Below, in pieces: positions 9,809 to 17,654 of a stretch of DNA of 64,000 bases. Made by a program: the position numbers and the translations under genes. Numbering within the stretch: the stretch's first letter is position 1; each line of letters opens with the position of its first letter. The DNA comes from an uncultured Flavobacteriaceae bacterium (GTDB lineage: Bacteria > Bacteroidota > Bacteroidia > Flavobacteriales > Flavobacteriaceae), in assembly GCA_905479625.1 (NCBI GenBank), contig CAJQNF010000065.1, positions 1 through 64,000 of the forward strand. Reading direction: 5' to 3'. A model generated the notes under the pieces. It was not told the origin of the DNA, did not search any database, and was given only the letters and a program-made list of their open reading frames with translations.

Positions 9809-10807
9809 TTATTCTATTACGGGGTACATGTTGACTTCTTTTTTTGTAAAAGCCTCCCAATTATTGTCTTTTAAAGTTTTGTGCATAAAGCTGTTGGCTC
9901 CATAGGCTAGATTGCCTGCATTATAACCAAGGACGTTAAGATAGGCCACAACATAGGCTGTTTCCTGACCAGTTGGTCCATAGACCAAAACTCTTTTGTC
10001 AGTGGGAATTGTGAGCAAATCGGTTGTGGAACTGAGAGAGCCATTTGGTTCGTATTGAACTGCTTGTGGGATATGTCCCTTTGCATATCTGTCAGCACCA
10101 TTATAATCTATGATATAGAAGTCATTAGGCTGTTCGAATACGGCTGATGATTTTACAATAGATTCTTTATAAGGCGTAGCAAATGCTTTCTCTAATCGAG
10201 CTCTCAAAATGGCTTCTCCATCATTTTTACCAGTGCTAATGGCAGGAGCCGTTCCATTGGCGTTTTTTTCGTAATTGGAGGTTTCTAGTTTTGAAAGAAA
10301 ATCGTCAGAAGTATTTTTTAACCATGAATTTTCTGCAAAATCGACTCTCCAAGAGCTCATTCCCCAGTTCATACTAAAAGCGTTGTCATACCCGGCTATT
10401 CTTAGCAAGCTTGTGAAATAGGCTGCAGACTGCCCTGAATAACAGACCAAAACGATCTTGTCATACTCGGAAGGAACAATACTATTTTCGAAATAATGAA
10501 GAAGATCAGCTGGTTGAACATTGGCGGCATTTTTAATGTGGCCGTATTCAAACCAGGTTGCGCTCCTAATATCGATGATATGATATGTAGGATTCTTAAA
10601 ATTTTTCTTCACCTCATCGGAAGGAATTAGGGCAGGTGCAGCATCAGTATTAATGAAATTCCTGTTGGTTTCAAGGAAACTCAGCAGGGTTTCAAATTCA
10701 CTCGGGGGATTCAGATTGTTAGATCGTTCGTTTGGCTCGCTAAAACTACTGATTAATAGAGTAGCTGGAAGGAGCATGATTACGAGAATGATTGATAATT
10801 TTCTCAT
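9809..10807 (-). CDS. Exported protein with two rhodanese domains, the second without catalytic cysteine
   Basis: 332 residues with an N-terminal signal segment (about 1-20) but no clear lipobox cysteine. Domain one (about 55-160) keeps an active loop CYSGQS with Cys122; domain two (about 195-320) has GPTGQE, with Gly277 in place of the cysteine, so only one half can carry sulfur. It is a close paralogue of the next gene (shared WGMSSW/WGMSGW, GHIKNA, tandem layout), from which it differs by the lost second site. First gene of the rhodanese/porin operon, with a Crp/Fnr-type operator upstream. Confidence 0.87.
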   Translation of the reverse strand: MRKLSIILVIMLLPATLLISSFSEPNERSNNLNPPSEFETLLSFLETNRNFINTDAAPALIPSDEVKKNFKNPTYHIIDIRSATWFEYGHIKNAANVQPADLLHYFENSIVPSEYDKIVLVCYSGQSAAYFTSLLRIAGYDNAFSMNWGMSSWRVDFAENSWLKNTSDDFLSKLETSNYEKNANGTAPAISTGKNDGEAILRARLEKAFATPYKESIVKSSAVFEQPNDFYIIDYNGADRYAKGHIPQAVQYEPNGSLSSTTDLLTIPTDKRVLVYGPTGQETAYVVAYLNVLGYNAGNLAYGANSFMHKTLKDNNWEAFTKKEVNMYPVIE

Positions 10808-10853
10808 GATGTAAAAATTTAAAATTCAATTGTTTATCTGTTTATACTTAGGC

Positions 10854-10906
10854 TAAAAGTAATTTTGAGAAGGTCATTTTTTTATGATATTTCTCATGAA
10901 ATATCA
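10854..10906 (-). promoter_or_regulatory. Promoter and operator of the double-rhodanese/porin operon
   Basis: Minus-strand TACTTTTA (10861-10854) resembles TAnnTTTG, giving a start near 10850. ATGA-TATTTC-TCAT (10884-10897) is centred at 10890.5, exactly 36.5 bp from the last base of the box, as at sqr. The same place also holds a longer inverted repeat with perfect 9-bp arms TGATATTTC (10885-10893) and GAAATATCA (10898-10906) around TCAT, which could be a second protein's site or an extended form of the same one. Confidence 0.7.
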
Positions 10907-11180
10907 ATACATAATCAATTTACTTAGTATCAAAAGTCACATAAGAAAGCAACAATTATTACAATTTTAAACAGAAATAAAGTTCGATTAAAATACTGTA
11001 AAACAGACGGTTATATTAAATTTTGATGAAGAGTAATTAGCTTATTGAATTTGTGTTCCACTAACTTGTGAAATGTAATTTTTAATCGGTGATTTTCAAT
11101 TTATTTTCAAAAAATTTAACCGCGAATTACAGTCTTTAGATCAGTTTTTTTTGAATAGTCAACGTCATTTTTAATCAACA
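10907..11180. other. Non-coding spacer between two sulfur operons
   Basis: The gap between 10808 and 11250 is 443 bp. Its ends hold the promoter/operator (10854-10906) and a terminator (11181-11209). The middle is very AT-rich, with stops in all frames; I see no RNA structure, small gene or repeat in it. Confidence 0.6.
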
Positions 11181-11209
11181 AAACACCCCCGATTTTGGCG
11201 AGGGTGTTT
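11181..11209 (-). terminator. Terminator of the seven-gene PsrABC operon
   Basis: AAACACCC (11181-11188) pairs with GGGTGTTT (11202-11209), eight base pairs, with a GC-rich loop containing CCG/TGG; on the minus strand it is followed by TTGTTGATT. It lies 42 bp downstream of the last gene (stop at 11251). The T-tract is short, so efficiency is uncertain. Confidence 0.65.
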
Positions 11210-11250
11210 GTCAAAACAATCAACTAAAAAGAAGGATTGATTTAAAAAAA

Positions 11251-11880
11251 TCAACAACCACCTTCAGGCATTTTCTTTTTCTTTTTAGGTTTGGTGATCA
11301 CTTTTTTCTTTGCCGGTTTAGGCTTTGTTTTAGCGGTGATTTTTTTAATAGGTTGTATGCTCGCATTTTTCATGGTTTGCGCAAAATCAAAGAGAGGTTT
11401 TTCCACAGCGAAACTGCTTATGTGGAATTGCTTATTATCATAAAAAGAATGAATGCTCAATAGTTTTAATTGTTCATAGCCTAGTTGGTACAAAAGCATG
11501 CAGGCGGCATTCGCTGTTTCTGGAGTTTCGCCGTAAACGACAATTGGTTTATTATTTGATACAGCTTCTTTTATAACTCTTGTCGATTCTGGATCAAGTA
11601 ATTGACTTTTTGGAATATTTACAGAATTATCTAGATGCCCTTTTGAATAATCGAAATGACTTCTTACATCGATAAGCAAGTAGTCGGCTGCATCTATTTT
11701 TTGGAAATCGGTTAAAGACAGGATATGACTCTGATTTGCAATAAATGTCAAGGTTTTCTCTGAACTGTTTACAAAATTAAATTCAGGCCTTTTAAAAGTG
11801 AGTAAACTGATTATAATGACCAACAAAAAAAGGACTGCTGATATGGATATTCTTCTGGTTTTTTCTAATTCTTTCATCAC
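11251..11880 (-). CDS. Membrane-anchored rhodanese-like protein without catalytic cysteine, C-terminal Lys-rich cysteine tail
   Basis: 209 residues: a short basic N-terminus, one membrane helix (about 11-29, so the body lies in the periplasm by the positive-inside rule), and a rhodanese fold at about 45-150 (LLIDVRSHFDYSKGHLDNSVNIP). The position of the active cysteine is Gly117 (VVYGETPETA), so classical sulfurtransferase activity is not expected. A flexible Lys/Pro tail from about 170 ends in TKPKKKKKMPEGGC with Cys209 as the last residue. The neighbouring upstream protein has the identical end. The tail looks like a swinging arm offering a thiol, similar in idea to the DsrC arm; that function is inference. 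Last gene of the operon. The start could be Met2. Confidence 0.8.
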   Translation of the reverse strand: MMKELEKTRRISISAVLFLLVIIISLLTFKRPEFNFVNSSEKTLTFIANQSHILSLTDFQKIDAADYLLIDVRSHFDYSKGHLDNSVNIPKSQLLDPESTRVIKEAVSNNKPIVVYGETPETANAACMLLYQLGYEQLKLLSIHSFYDNKQFHISSFAVEKPLFDFAQTMKNASIQPIKKITAKTKPKPAKKKVITKPKKKKKMPEGGC

Positions 11881-11911
11881 TTACAGGTATGATTTGAGTT
11901 TTCTTGTATAA

Positions 11912-12577
11912 TTAACAACCACCTTCAGGCATTTTTTTCTTTTTCTTCGGTTTGGTCACTACTTTTTTTGGTGGCGAAATTTTCTTAATCTCAGGTTCAA
12001 TTTCAAGTGTATCATTGGCAACTCCAAAATATTTTCCGGCAGCTTTTCTAAACGAATAGAGTTCAAAGGCCTCTCTTGACATGGTTTCTTCAGGTAGTTT
12101 AGGTTCAATGATAGTTTGAAACCATGCATTGAGTCCTCCTTCGAGAACATATAGCCTTTCATATCCCATTCTATTGCCAATCAACCAGGCTTCATCAGCT
12201 GTAAAATTATCAGTAGAGAAAAGTATTACGTCATATATGTCCTGATTCAGGTAAGGATTTAGTTCTTTATTTAGAATTTGCGAAAGCGGAATATTTATGG
12301 CATTAGGAAGCGTGTATTTCTCAAATTCTTCTGTTGTTCGAGTATCAATAAGAAGTAATACAGGATCCTGATTAACAATTCTGTCAGCCAGAATGTCTGT
12401 GCTGATATATCTTTCAGTACTGATCATGTTTTTCACAAAAAGTTCAGGAGTTATACCTTCATGTTGTTGATGCTTCGGGATCACCATTAAGCCTCCGGCC
12501 AAAATGATCAGGATAAGCGCTAAAAACTGATAACTTCTTTTTACCAAGATTTTTTTTGTAGAATATGTTGCAGACAT
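11912..12577 (-). CDS. Membrane-anchored rhodanese-like protein whose only cysteine is the C-terminal residue
   Basis: 221 residues: basic N-terminus, membrane helix (about 16-33), then a rhodanese fold (about 55-155; LLLIDTRTTEEFEKYTLPNA, LEGGLNAWF). The active-site cysteine is replaced by Ser121 (ILFSTDNFTADEA). The protein contains one single cysteine, Cys221, its last residue, on a tail TKPKKKKKMPEGGC identical over 14 residues to that of the next gene, although the folded domains differ strongly. This strong constraint on an otherwise disordered end argues for a function of the terminal thiol, for instance accepting sulfane sulfur or docking to a partner. It follows the YeeE/YedE transporter genes by 13 bp. 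Confidence 0.8.
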   Translation of the reverse strand: MSATYSTKKILVKRSYQFLALILIILAGGLMVIPKHQQHEGITPELFVKNMISTERYISTDILADRIVNQDPVLLLIDTRTTEEFEKYTLPNAINIPLSQILNKELNPYLNQDIYDVILFSTDNFTADEAWLIGNRMGYERLYVLEGGLNAWFQTIIEPKLPEETMSREAFELYSFRKAAGKYFGVANDTLEIEPEIKKISPPKKVVTKPKKKKKMPEGGC

Positions 12578-12590
12578 AAGTAGCTATTTT

Positions 12591-13181
12591 TTAGTAAAAA
12601 ACTTTTTTAACTCGATTTCTAATGCTGTCTGACAGGTAAAAAGCCAGGATAGCTATGAGGGTAAAAATAAAGATGATCAAATAAGGTGAAACACCTAATG
12701 TTTCGTCCAAAGTGACATGCCCTAGGTTGTGCTTTTCATAAAGAGGTTGAAGCCAGGTAAATGATTCAGAGAAAATAAGGATTCCAATAAAAAGGCCCAG
12801 CGTAAATACAATTCCATCAATCTTCCCAATTCCTACTGCGCATAAGCTGGTGCCCGGACAGAATCCTCCGGCAAGAAAACCTATTCCCATGATAAAGCCA
12901 CCAACAATAGCCGCCCATAGGTATGTTGGCTGGACAAAGAGCTGCGTAAGGTCTATCCAATTCAAATAATCCATATAATGCAAACCAATAAGGGCAACTA
13001 TAGTGGCAGTAAAGAAAACTTTTAAGACGGCAAAGTCATAGCCATAAAATACACCGACTAGTTTGCGAGATGATGAAAACCCTGAAGCTTCCATGATATA
13101 TCCGAAGGCTATTCCGATAAGAATCGCTAAAACAAAATTCCATTCAGGAGGAATTAATTCATTTGGAATAAGAGGTCCCAT
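12591..13181 (-). CDS. YeeE/YedE family transporter, half-size, with GFCPGTS motif
   Basis: 196 residues, about five membrane helices. The motif AGGFCPGTSLCAVGIG (near residues 107-122) is the cysteine-containing signature of one half of YeeE/YedE proteins. The family includes TsuA, which imports thiosulfate by relay along conserved cysteines, and many members are split in two genes, as here. With the neighbouring half (18 bp upstream) it probably forms one transporter for thiosulfate or another sulfur species across the inner membrane. Cotranscribed with the PsrABC-type genes and the two tail-bearing rhodanese-like proteins. Confidence 0.87.
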   Translation of the reverse strand: MGPLIPNELIPPEWNFVLAILIGIAFGYIMEASGFSSSRKLVGVFYGYDFAVLKVFFTATIVALIGLHYMDYLNWIDLTQLFVQPTYLWAAIVGGFIMGIGFLAGGFCPGTSLCAVGIGKIDGIVFTLGLFIGILIFSESFTWLQPLYEKHNLGHVTLDETLGVSPYLIIFIFTLIAILAFYLSDSIRNRVKKVFY

Positions 13182-13199
13182 GTTTTTATATTTTATTTG

Positions 13200-13730
13200 T
13201 TAAATCCAGTTTTTTCTAAAAAAGTAAGCCACAAGATATCCTGTTCCAAATATGGAGATCATGCTAATAAATCCTGCAGTAGCCATTACTGAAATACCGC
13301 TTAATGCTGCCCCGCTTGTACAGCCTCTTGCAATCTGAGCCCCAAAGCCAAATAGGAGGCCGCCAATGAGTGCAAAAACCAATCTTCTGTTTACTGAAAT
13401 TTTGGGAGAATGCTGTGTTTTTAATTTGATTCGTCCTGTTAAAGCCCCTGAAAGAAAGGCGCCTAAAATGACACCCAGCGCTTCGAAAACGAGCCAGTTA
13501 TTCATTGGAGATGATTCTCCGTTTAAAAACTTTTTATAATAGGCATTATTTTCTGTATGTTCTGGAGATACTTTATTGACTACGGTCACTACACCACTTT
13601 TGACCGCGCCGCTGGCACCAAGGCCTCTTCCAGTGATGTAAAAGGTAAAAATGATCAAAAGCCCAAGAAGGAAACCGCCAAAATAAGGGTTCCAGTATAC
13701 GTGTCGATTTTGTTGTTTTATTTTTTCCAT
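13200..13730 (-). CDS. YeeE/YedE family transporter, half-size, with ARGCTSG motif
   Basis: 176 residues, about four to five membrane helices. The motif FGAQIARGCTSGAALSG (near residues 133-149) carries the conserved cysteine of the other YeeE/YedE half. A loop after the first helices (about 35-75) is polar and probably periplasmic. It ends 18 bp before the second half-gene and starts 4 bp after the NrfD-type gene, so the pair is tightly built into the operon. Probably the partner subunit of the sulfur-compound transporter. Confidence 0.87.
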   Translation of the reverse strand: MEKIKQQNRHVYWNPYFGGFLLGLLIIFTFYITGRGLGASGAVKSGVVTVVNKVSPEHTENNAYYKKFLNGESSPMNNWLVFEALGVILGAFLSGALTGRIKLKTQHSPKISVNRRLVFALIGGLLFGFGAQIARGCTSGAALSGISVMATAGFISMISIFGTGYLVAYFFRKNWI

Positions 13731-13734
13731 TATT

Positions 13735-14676
13735 TTAATATAGGTATCTGGTTAATTGTCCTGCTTCAATCATCACCATTCTAAATATGAGGCCTCCCAA
13801 CAGAATTAAGATGGCGGGAATAGCTACAGGAACTTTGTAGCCAAGAAGTTCAATGCCTTCCAAAATGGCCGGAAAAATTAACCCAAGAATGATCACAAAA
13901 ACAAAGAACATAACTGTGTATTCTCCGCCAATTAATATGTCAAGGGCTTCCAGTTGAACGGCCGAACCTGCATACATTCCCATAATCATGTGAACAATTA
14001 GAGCAAGTTCAATAATGATCAATGCCAAATCAATTTTACTGAACAATTTCCTTTCGAAATGGTCTTTCGAAAAAAGGATGATACAAGCCGCACCGGTGGA
14101 AAGTCCTGAAACAAGAAAAAGAGGCCCTAAAATGGCATTATTCGATAATAGCCTGGCATTGAAAGCTGAAAGTAGAATTCCCGTATAAATTCCCAGAATG
14201 AGTGATAATGGTAATAGGATGATTGCCAAATTTCTTCGATTTTTAATAAGATACAGTTCAAGTTGTTGTAGCCATTTAATTTTTAAATTCCATTTAGGGA
14301 AGAGTTCGGTAAAGTAACTAAATACCCAAAGAAAAGATCCGATGGTGATCAACAGTAGGACCCATGCGCCCCAAGACATTGGTGACTCTAATCTGATAGT
14401 TGTGTATAACCTCCACACATAGAGTTTGTGCGTTAGGTCATAAAATAAGGCTAGCAGTCCAATACTCAGTGCAAAGAGTACAATGATCATGGCAGGTTTA
14501 ATAGCTGTTTGTACATCCTTTTCGCGTTTTAAAATCGTAAAGAGTGAAGCAAAAAATATGATCCCTGCTGCCATCCCCCCTAGAAAAAGATATAGTGAAA
14601 TGGGAAAATGCCATATTTCCAGATACGGATCAATTTTAGGAATATTTCTACCGCTGATAAATATTTCTTCTTGCAT
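13735..14676 (-). CDS. nrfD: NrfD/PsrC-type membrane quinone subunit
   Basis: 313 residues with about eight to nine membrane helices. The start IDPYLEIWHFPISLYLFLGGMAAGIIFFAS is typical of NrfD/PsrC proteins: a membrane-entry helix followed by a Gly-rich quinone-site helix. It anchors the molybdenum and iron-sulfur subunits on the periplasmic face and exchanges electrons with menaquinone. It follows the iron-sulfur subunit gene by 13 bp. Whether electrons run from quinone to a sulfur compound (reduction) or back cannot be told from sequence. Confidence 0.88.
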   Translation of the reverse strand: MQEEIFISGRNIPKIDPYLEIWHFPISLYLFLGGMAAGIIFFASLFTILKREKDVQTAIKPAMIIVLFALSIGLLALFYDLTHKLYVWRLYTTIRLESPMSWGAWVLLLITIGSFLWVFSYFTELFPKWNLKIKWLQQLELYLIKNRRNLAIILLPLSLILGIYTGILLSAFNARLLSNNAILGPLFLVSGLSTGAACIILFSKDHFERKLFSKIDLALIIIELALIVHMIMGMYAGSAVQLEALDILIGGEYTVMFFVFVIILGLIFPAILEGIELLGYKVPVAIPAILILLGGLIFRMVMIEAGQLTRYLY

Positions 14677-14689
14677 GATTTTTTTGGTA

Positions 14690-15223
14690 TCAGATTAAAT
14701 AATAAACATTTGGTTTTGTTCCTGCCTCAGGGGCGAGTACTTTGAATTTTCTTGACTGGAGTAAATATGAAACCTTGCTTGTTGGATCGTCAAGATCTCC
14801 AAAATACATGCATTTAGTAGGGCATACCGAAACACAGGAAGGAAGTTGTCCTTCTTTTAATCTGTGTGCACAGAAGGTGCATTTATCAACATAACCATCA
14901 GGATGTTGGAACCTGGCATCGTAAGGACATGATTCTATACATGCCCCGCATCCAATACATTCGTTCTCTGTGACAAGAACAATTCCTCCTTCTGCCACAT
15001 GGCTAGCACCTGTTGGGCAGCATCTTACGCATGGGGCATTGTCGCAATGATTGCAGCGTTCAGATTTGAGTTCGAGTTCAACATGTGGGTAGGAACCATT
15101 AACAGATTCAGTTACCCAATCCCGACAATATCCTATGGGTACGTTATTTTCAGTCTGGCAAGCGACAACACAATCGCTGCAACCAACGCATTTCAGCGTA
15201 TCTATGACCATGGCATATTTCAT
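14690..15223 (-). CDS. Four-cluster ferredoxin subunit (PsrB/PhsB/TtrB type)
   Basis: 177 residues with four groups of cysteines for [4Fe-4S] clusters: CVGCSDCVVACQTEN (12-26), CNHCDNAPCVRCCPTG (about 57-72), CIGCGACIESCPYDA (about 90-104) and CTFCAH...CVSVCPTKC (about 117-140). This is the normal electron-transfer subunit of complex iron-sulfur molybdoenzymes; it lacks a signal peptide and would be exported together with the Tat substrate encoded upstream. The start overlaps the stop of the catalytic subunit gene by 4 bp (ATGA). Confidence 0.92.
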   Translation of the reverse strand: MKYAMVIDTLKCVGCSDCVVACQTENNVPIGYCRDWVTESVNGSYPHVELELKSERCNHCDNAPCVRCCPTGASHVAEGGIVLVTENECIGCGACIESCPYDARFQHPDGYVDKCTFCAHRLKEGQLPSCVSVCPTKCMYFGDLDDPTSKVSYLLQSRKFKVLAPEAGTKPNVYYLI

Positions 15224-17451
15224 AGTATTGTCTCTTTAGAAGGGTTGTCAAGTAATATTTTCACAAAGTTCCCGCGCAATCCGGTACCTCCCATAAGTGG
15301 ATCTACATTTATTTTTGTAATCAGTTCCGTATCACTGGCTCCTTTGCCATGCGCTCTTGATAATTTTTTATTAGCATGACCAAATCCGTGGTACATGTAT
15401 ACAGAGTCCCATCGAATCCTTTCAGTTACCCTGACCTTGATGGGGAAGGTTGACTTTTTACCATCCTGATTTTGAAGCCAGACTTCTTGATTATTTTTCA
15501 ATCCTTCAATTCTGGCTACTTTTGGGTTTACCCATAACATGTTTTCGTTTGTAAGATCGCTTAGATTTGGATTGTTAATTGTTCTACTGAATGTATGCAT
15601 GGGTGATCTTCCATAATTAAGTCGGTAGAAACCTTGCTGAGGGCTATCATGAGAGGTGTATACCGGAATAGGGTCTAATCCGTGACTAGCCAGTTCTTCA
15701 GAATAGAATTCAATTTTTCCACTGGGAGTAAAGAATTCATGAGTTTTACCTTCTTGCATATACAAGGCTCCTGATTTTCGTTTATAGTTTTTTACACCAA
15801 TTTTTTTCATCTCTTCCAGTGAACTGCCCATCTCTTTTAACTGCCAGTCGATTACCTCTTCAAAGTCATTATAATTAAAGTATTCGGCTAAGCCCAATCG
15901 ATTGCCTATCTCTTTGGCCATCCACCAGGCTGGCTTAGAATCGTATTTTGGAGGAACGGCAGGAGATCTTAAAGCGATTGAAGGCTCCCGGTTGGGTGCA
16001 GATCTGATGCCATCAAAACGTTCCAAATAGGTGCATTCGGGAAGAATAACATCAGCATATCCTGTAATTTCCATTGGCATAGTGTCCATGACGACCATAA
16101 AGTCAAGAGATTCAATGGCTTCTTCTATGACCTCTCGCTTAGGTACGGAGGTGACAAGATTAGTACCCGCAACAAACCAACCTTTGATCGGATATTTTTG
16201 ATCAGCAGCCGGTATTGAGGCTTTAATAACTTCCATAGTACTTCCCATTTCTGCAAATGGATATTTTTCGACAAGTTCTTTCCAACCCCATTTTGGATGC
16301 GGGTATGCCGGGTGTGGAAATTTGGGAATCGCTATTTTTTCTTTAAAGTAGAACCCACCTCTGTTACCCCATGAACCAAGAAGGCCATTGAGTATGGCTA
16401 TGGCACGTTCTCTTTGAGAATCATCACCATACCAGGTAACATGACGACCAGGATGAACTATGGTTGAAGGAGCAGCGGCTGCCATAAGTCTTGCCGTTTT
16501 GCGTATATCTTCTGGTTTAATAGTTGTAATACCATAGGCCCATTCAGGGCTAAACGATTTTACATGTTTTTTTAAGGCCTCAAAGCCAGAGCCGTACTTT
16601 TCTACATAGTCCTTATTATAAATGTCTTCATAGATCAAAACATGCATCCATGATAATAATAGGGCGATGTCTGTAGCAGGTTTAATGGCCAGCCAATGTT
16701 GAGATTTACTGGCCGCCGTAGAGCATCTTGGGTCTACAGTAATGATGCTGGCTCCATTGTCGATCGCATCCGACATTTCCTGTACCTGGCTGTTGTGCAT
16801 GTTTTCGCCTAGGTGCGATCCTATAAGTACAAGACATTTTGTATCTCTAATATCAGTGGGTTCAGGGGATCCCACCCAGGAGCCAAAAGTGAGGCCAAAT
16901 CCCGTTTCTCTAGGTCCGCGACATTGGGCATAAGCTGGTTCGGCAATAGTATCTGAACCATAGGCTTTGAAGAGATGCTCCAAATGACTTCCTGGAGAAC
17001 CGTGTTTGATCAGCGCCATTGATTCAGGGCCATATTCGGCTTTTATTTTCTCCATGTTTTCGGCTACCAGATCGAGTGCTTCTTCCCAACTCGCTTCTCT
17101 AAAGCTGTCTTTTCCGTCAATTTTGGTTCTTATCAATGGTGTTTTTAGACGATCAGTATCAGTGTACATTCCAACTCCTCCTGTGCCTCTTGGGCAAAGT
17201 CGCCCGTAACAATGAGGATCGTTTTTGTTTCCAATGATTTTTTGGATGTGACCCTTCTGATCTGAATAAACCCATGCGGCGCATTTCCAAAAACAAACTT
17301 CACAGTAAGTCGCTGTTCTTTTTAATTTTGAGCCTATATTTTGCTTAAGATTATGATCAGAAGGTAAGGCGTCAAGGGCAGTTGTTGTGAAAGCGATTCC
17401 ACTGGCACCGAGGGCTGATATTTTAATAAATGACCTTCTTGAATTATCCAT
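15220..17451 (-). CDS. Periplasmic molybdopterin oxidoreductase, catalytic subunit (PsrA/PhsA/TtrA-like)
   Basis: 743 residues. Tat signal peptide with SRRSFIK at residues 4-10, so folded with cofactor before export. The FS0 [4Fe-4S] site is formed by Cys50, Cys53, Cys57 (CEVCFWKC) and Cys86 (CPRGTGG). Cys177 in AQCRGPRET is the likely molybdenum ligand, as expected for polysulfide, thiosulfate and tetrathionate reductases. A bis-MGD binding fold and a C-terminal molydopterin dinucleotide domain (GRSPMHTFSRTINNP, about 618-632) follow. The CEVCFWKC form differs from classical PhsA, so the substrate (polysulfide, thiosulfate, tetrathionate or sulfite) is open. First gene of a seven-gene operon with its own Crp/Fnr-type site. 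Confidence 0.88.
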   Translation of the reverse strand: MDNSRRSFIKISALGASGIAFTTTALDALPSDHNLKQNIGSKLKRTATYCEVCFWKCAAWVYSDQKGHIQKIIGNKNDPHCYGRLCPRGTGGVGMYTDTDRLKTPLIRTKIDGKDSFREASWEEALDLVAENMEKIKAEYGPESMALIKHGSPGSHLEHLFKAYGSDTIAEPAYAQCRGPRETGFGLTFGSWVGSPEPTDIRDTKCLVLIGSHLGENMHNSQVQEMSDAIDNGASIITVDPRCSTAASKSQHWLAIKPATDIALLLSWMHVLIYEDIYNKDYVEKYGSGFEALKKHVKSFSPEWAYGITTIKPEDIRKTARLMAAAAPSTIVHPGRHVTWYGDDSQRERAIAILNGLLGSWGNRGGFYFKEKIAIPKFPHPAYPHPKWGWKELVEKYPFAEMGSTMEVIKASIPAADQKYPIKGWFVAGTNLVTSVPKREVIEEAIESLDFMVVMDTMPMEITGYADVILPECTYLERFDGIRSAPNREPSIALRSPAVPPKYDSKPAWWMAKEIGNRLGLAEYFNYNDFEEVIDWQLKEMGSSLEEMKKIGVKNYKRKSGALYMQEGKTHEFFTPSGKIEFYSEELASHGLDPIPVYTSHDSPQQGFYRLNYGRSPMHTFSRTINNPNLSDLTNENMLWVNPKVARIEGLKNNQEVWLQNQDGKKSTFPIKVRVTERIRWDSVYMYHGFGHANKKLSRAHGKGASDTELITKINVDPLMGGTGLRGNFVKILLDNPSKETIL

Positions 17452-17513
17452 CTTCCTTATTTTTTGTTTTCTTATGATTTGTACCGACTGATCAGGTAGA
17501 TCATTTTTTTTTG

Positions 17514-17557
17514 TAAAATTAGAGGGGAGCAGGAGTTGTTTTGATGATAAATGTCAT
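17514..17557 (-). promoter_or_regulatory. Promoter and operator of the PsrABC operon
   Basis: Minus-strand TAATTTTA (17521-17514) resembles TAnnTTTG and would start transcription near 17510, about 59 nt before the ATG. ATGA-TAAATG-TCAT (17544-17557) is centred at 17550.5, again exactly 36.5 bp from the last base of the box, near -40.5. Confidence 0.7.
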
Positions 17558-17564
17558 ATCGAAA

Positions 17565-17580
17565 TGTGACCCGAGTCACA
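17565..17580 (+). promoter_or_regulatory. Perfect TGTGA-N6-TCACA operator upstream of the multihaem cytochrome gene
   Basis: TGTGACCCGAGTCACA has two perfect six-base arms (TGTGAC/GTCACA) and is identical in its defined bases to the enterobacterial Crp consensus. It is centred at 17572.5, near -71.5 relative to the start expected from the box at 17633, a classic class I activator position. It lies only 22 bp from the operator that serves the divergent PsrABC operon, so one regulator could control both directions. Confidence 0.75.
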
Positions 17581-17632
17581 AAGCGACTTATAAAAACTGT
17601 CATTGCTCATGGTTTGGAATTTTGTTGCATCG

Positions 17633-17640
17633 TAGCTTTG
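17633..17640 (+). promoter_or_regulatory. -7 box TAGCTTTG of the multihaem cytochrome gene
   Basis: Perfect match to TAnnTTTG; transcription would begin near 17644, about 11 nt before the ATG at 17655. A TTTG at 17613-17616 is closer than the usual 19-21 bp spacing. This placement argues that the TTG or ATG codons at 17541/17544 are not the real start. Confidence 0.6.
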
Positions 17641-17654
17641 TTGAAAAAGCAGGT

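Noticed and set aside
10866-10876. TGA-GAAGG-TCA as another Crp/Fnr site
   Set aside because: The spacer is 5 bp instead of 6, so the half-sites are out of register; the adjacent N6 site explains the region better.
12591-13730. Frameshifted single YeeE/YedE gene
   Set aside because: The two halves each have a proper start, stop and full set of helices and a different signature motif, with 18 bp between them. Split two-gene forms are common in this family.
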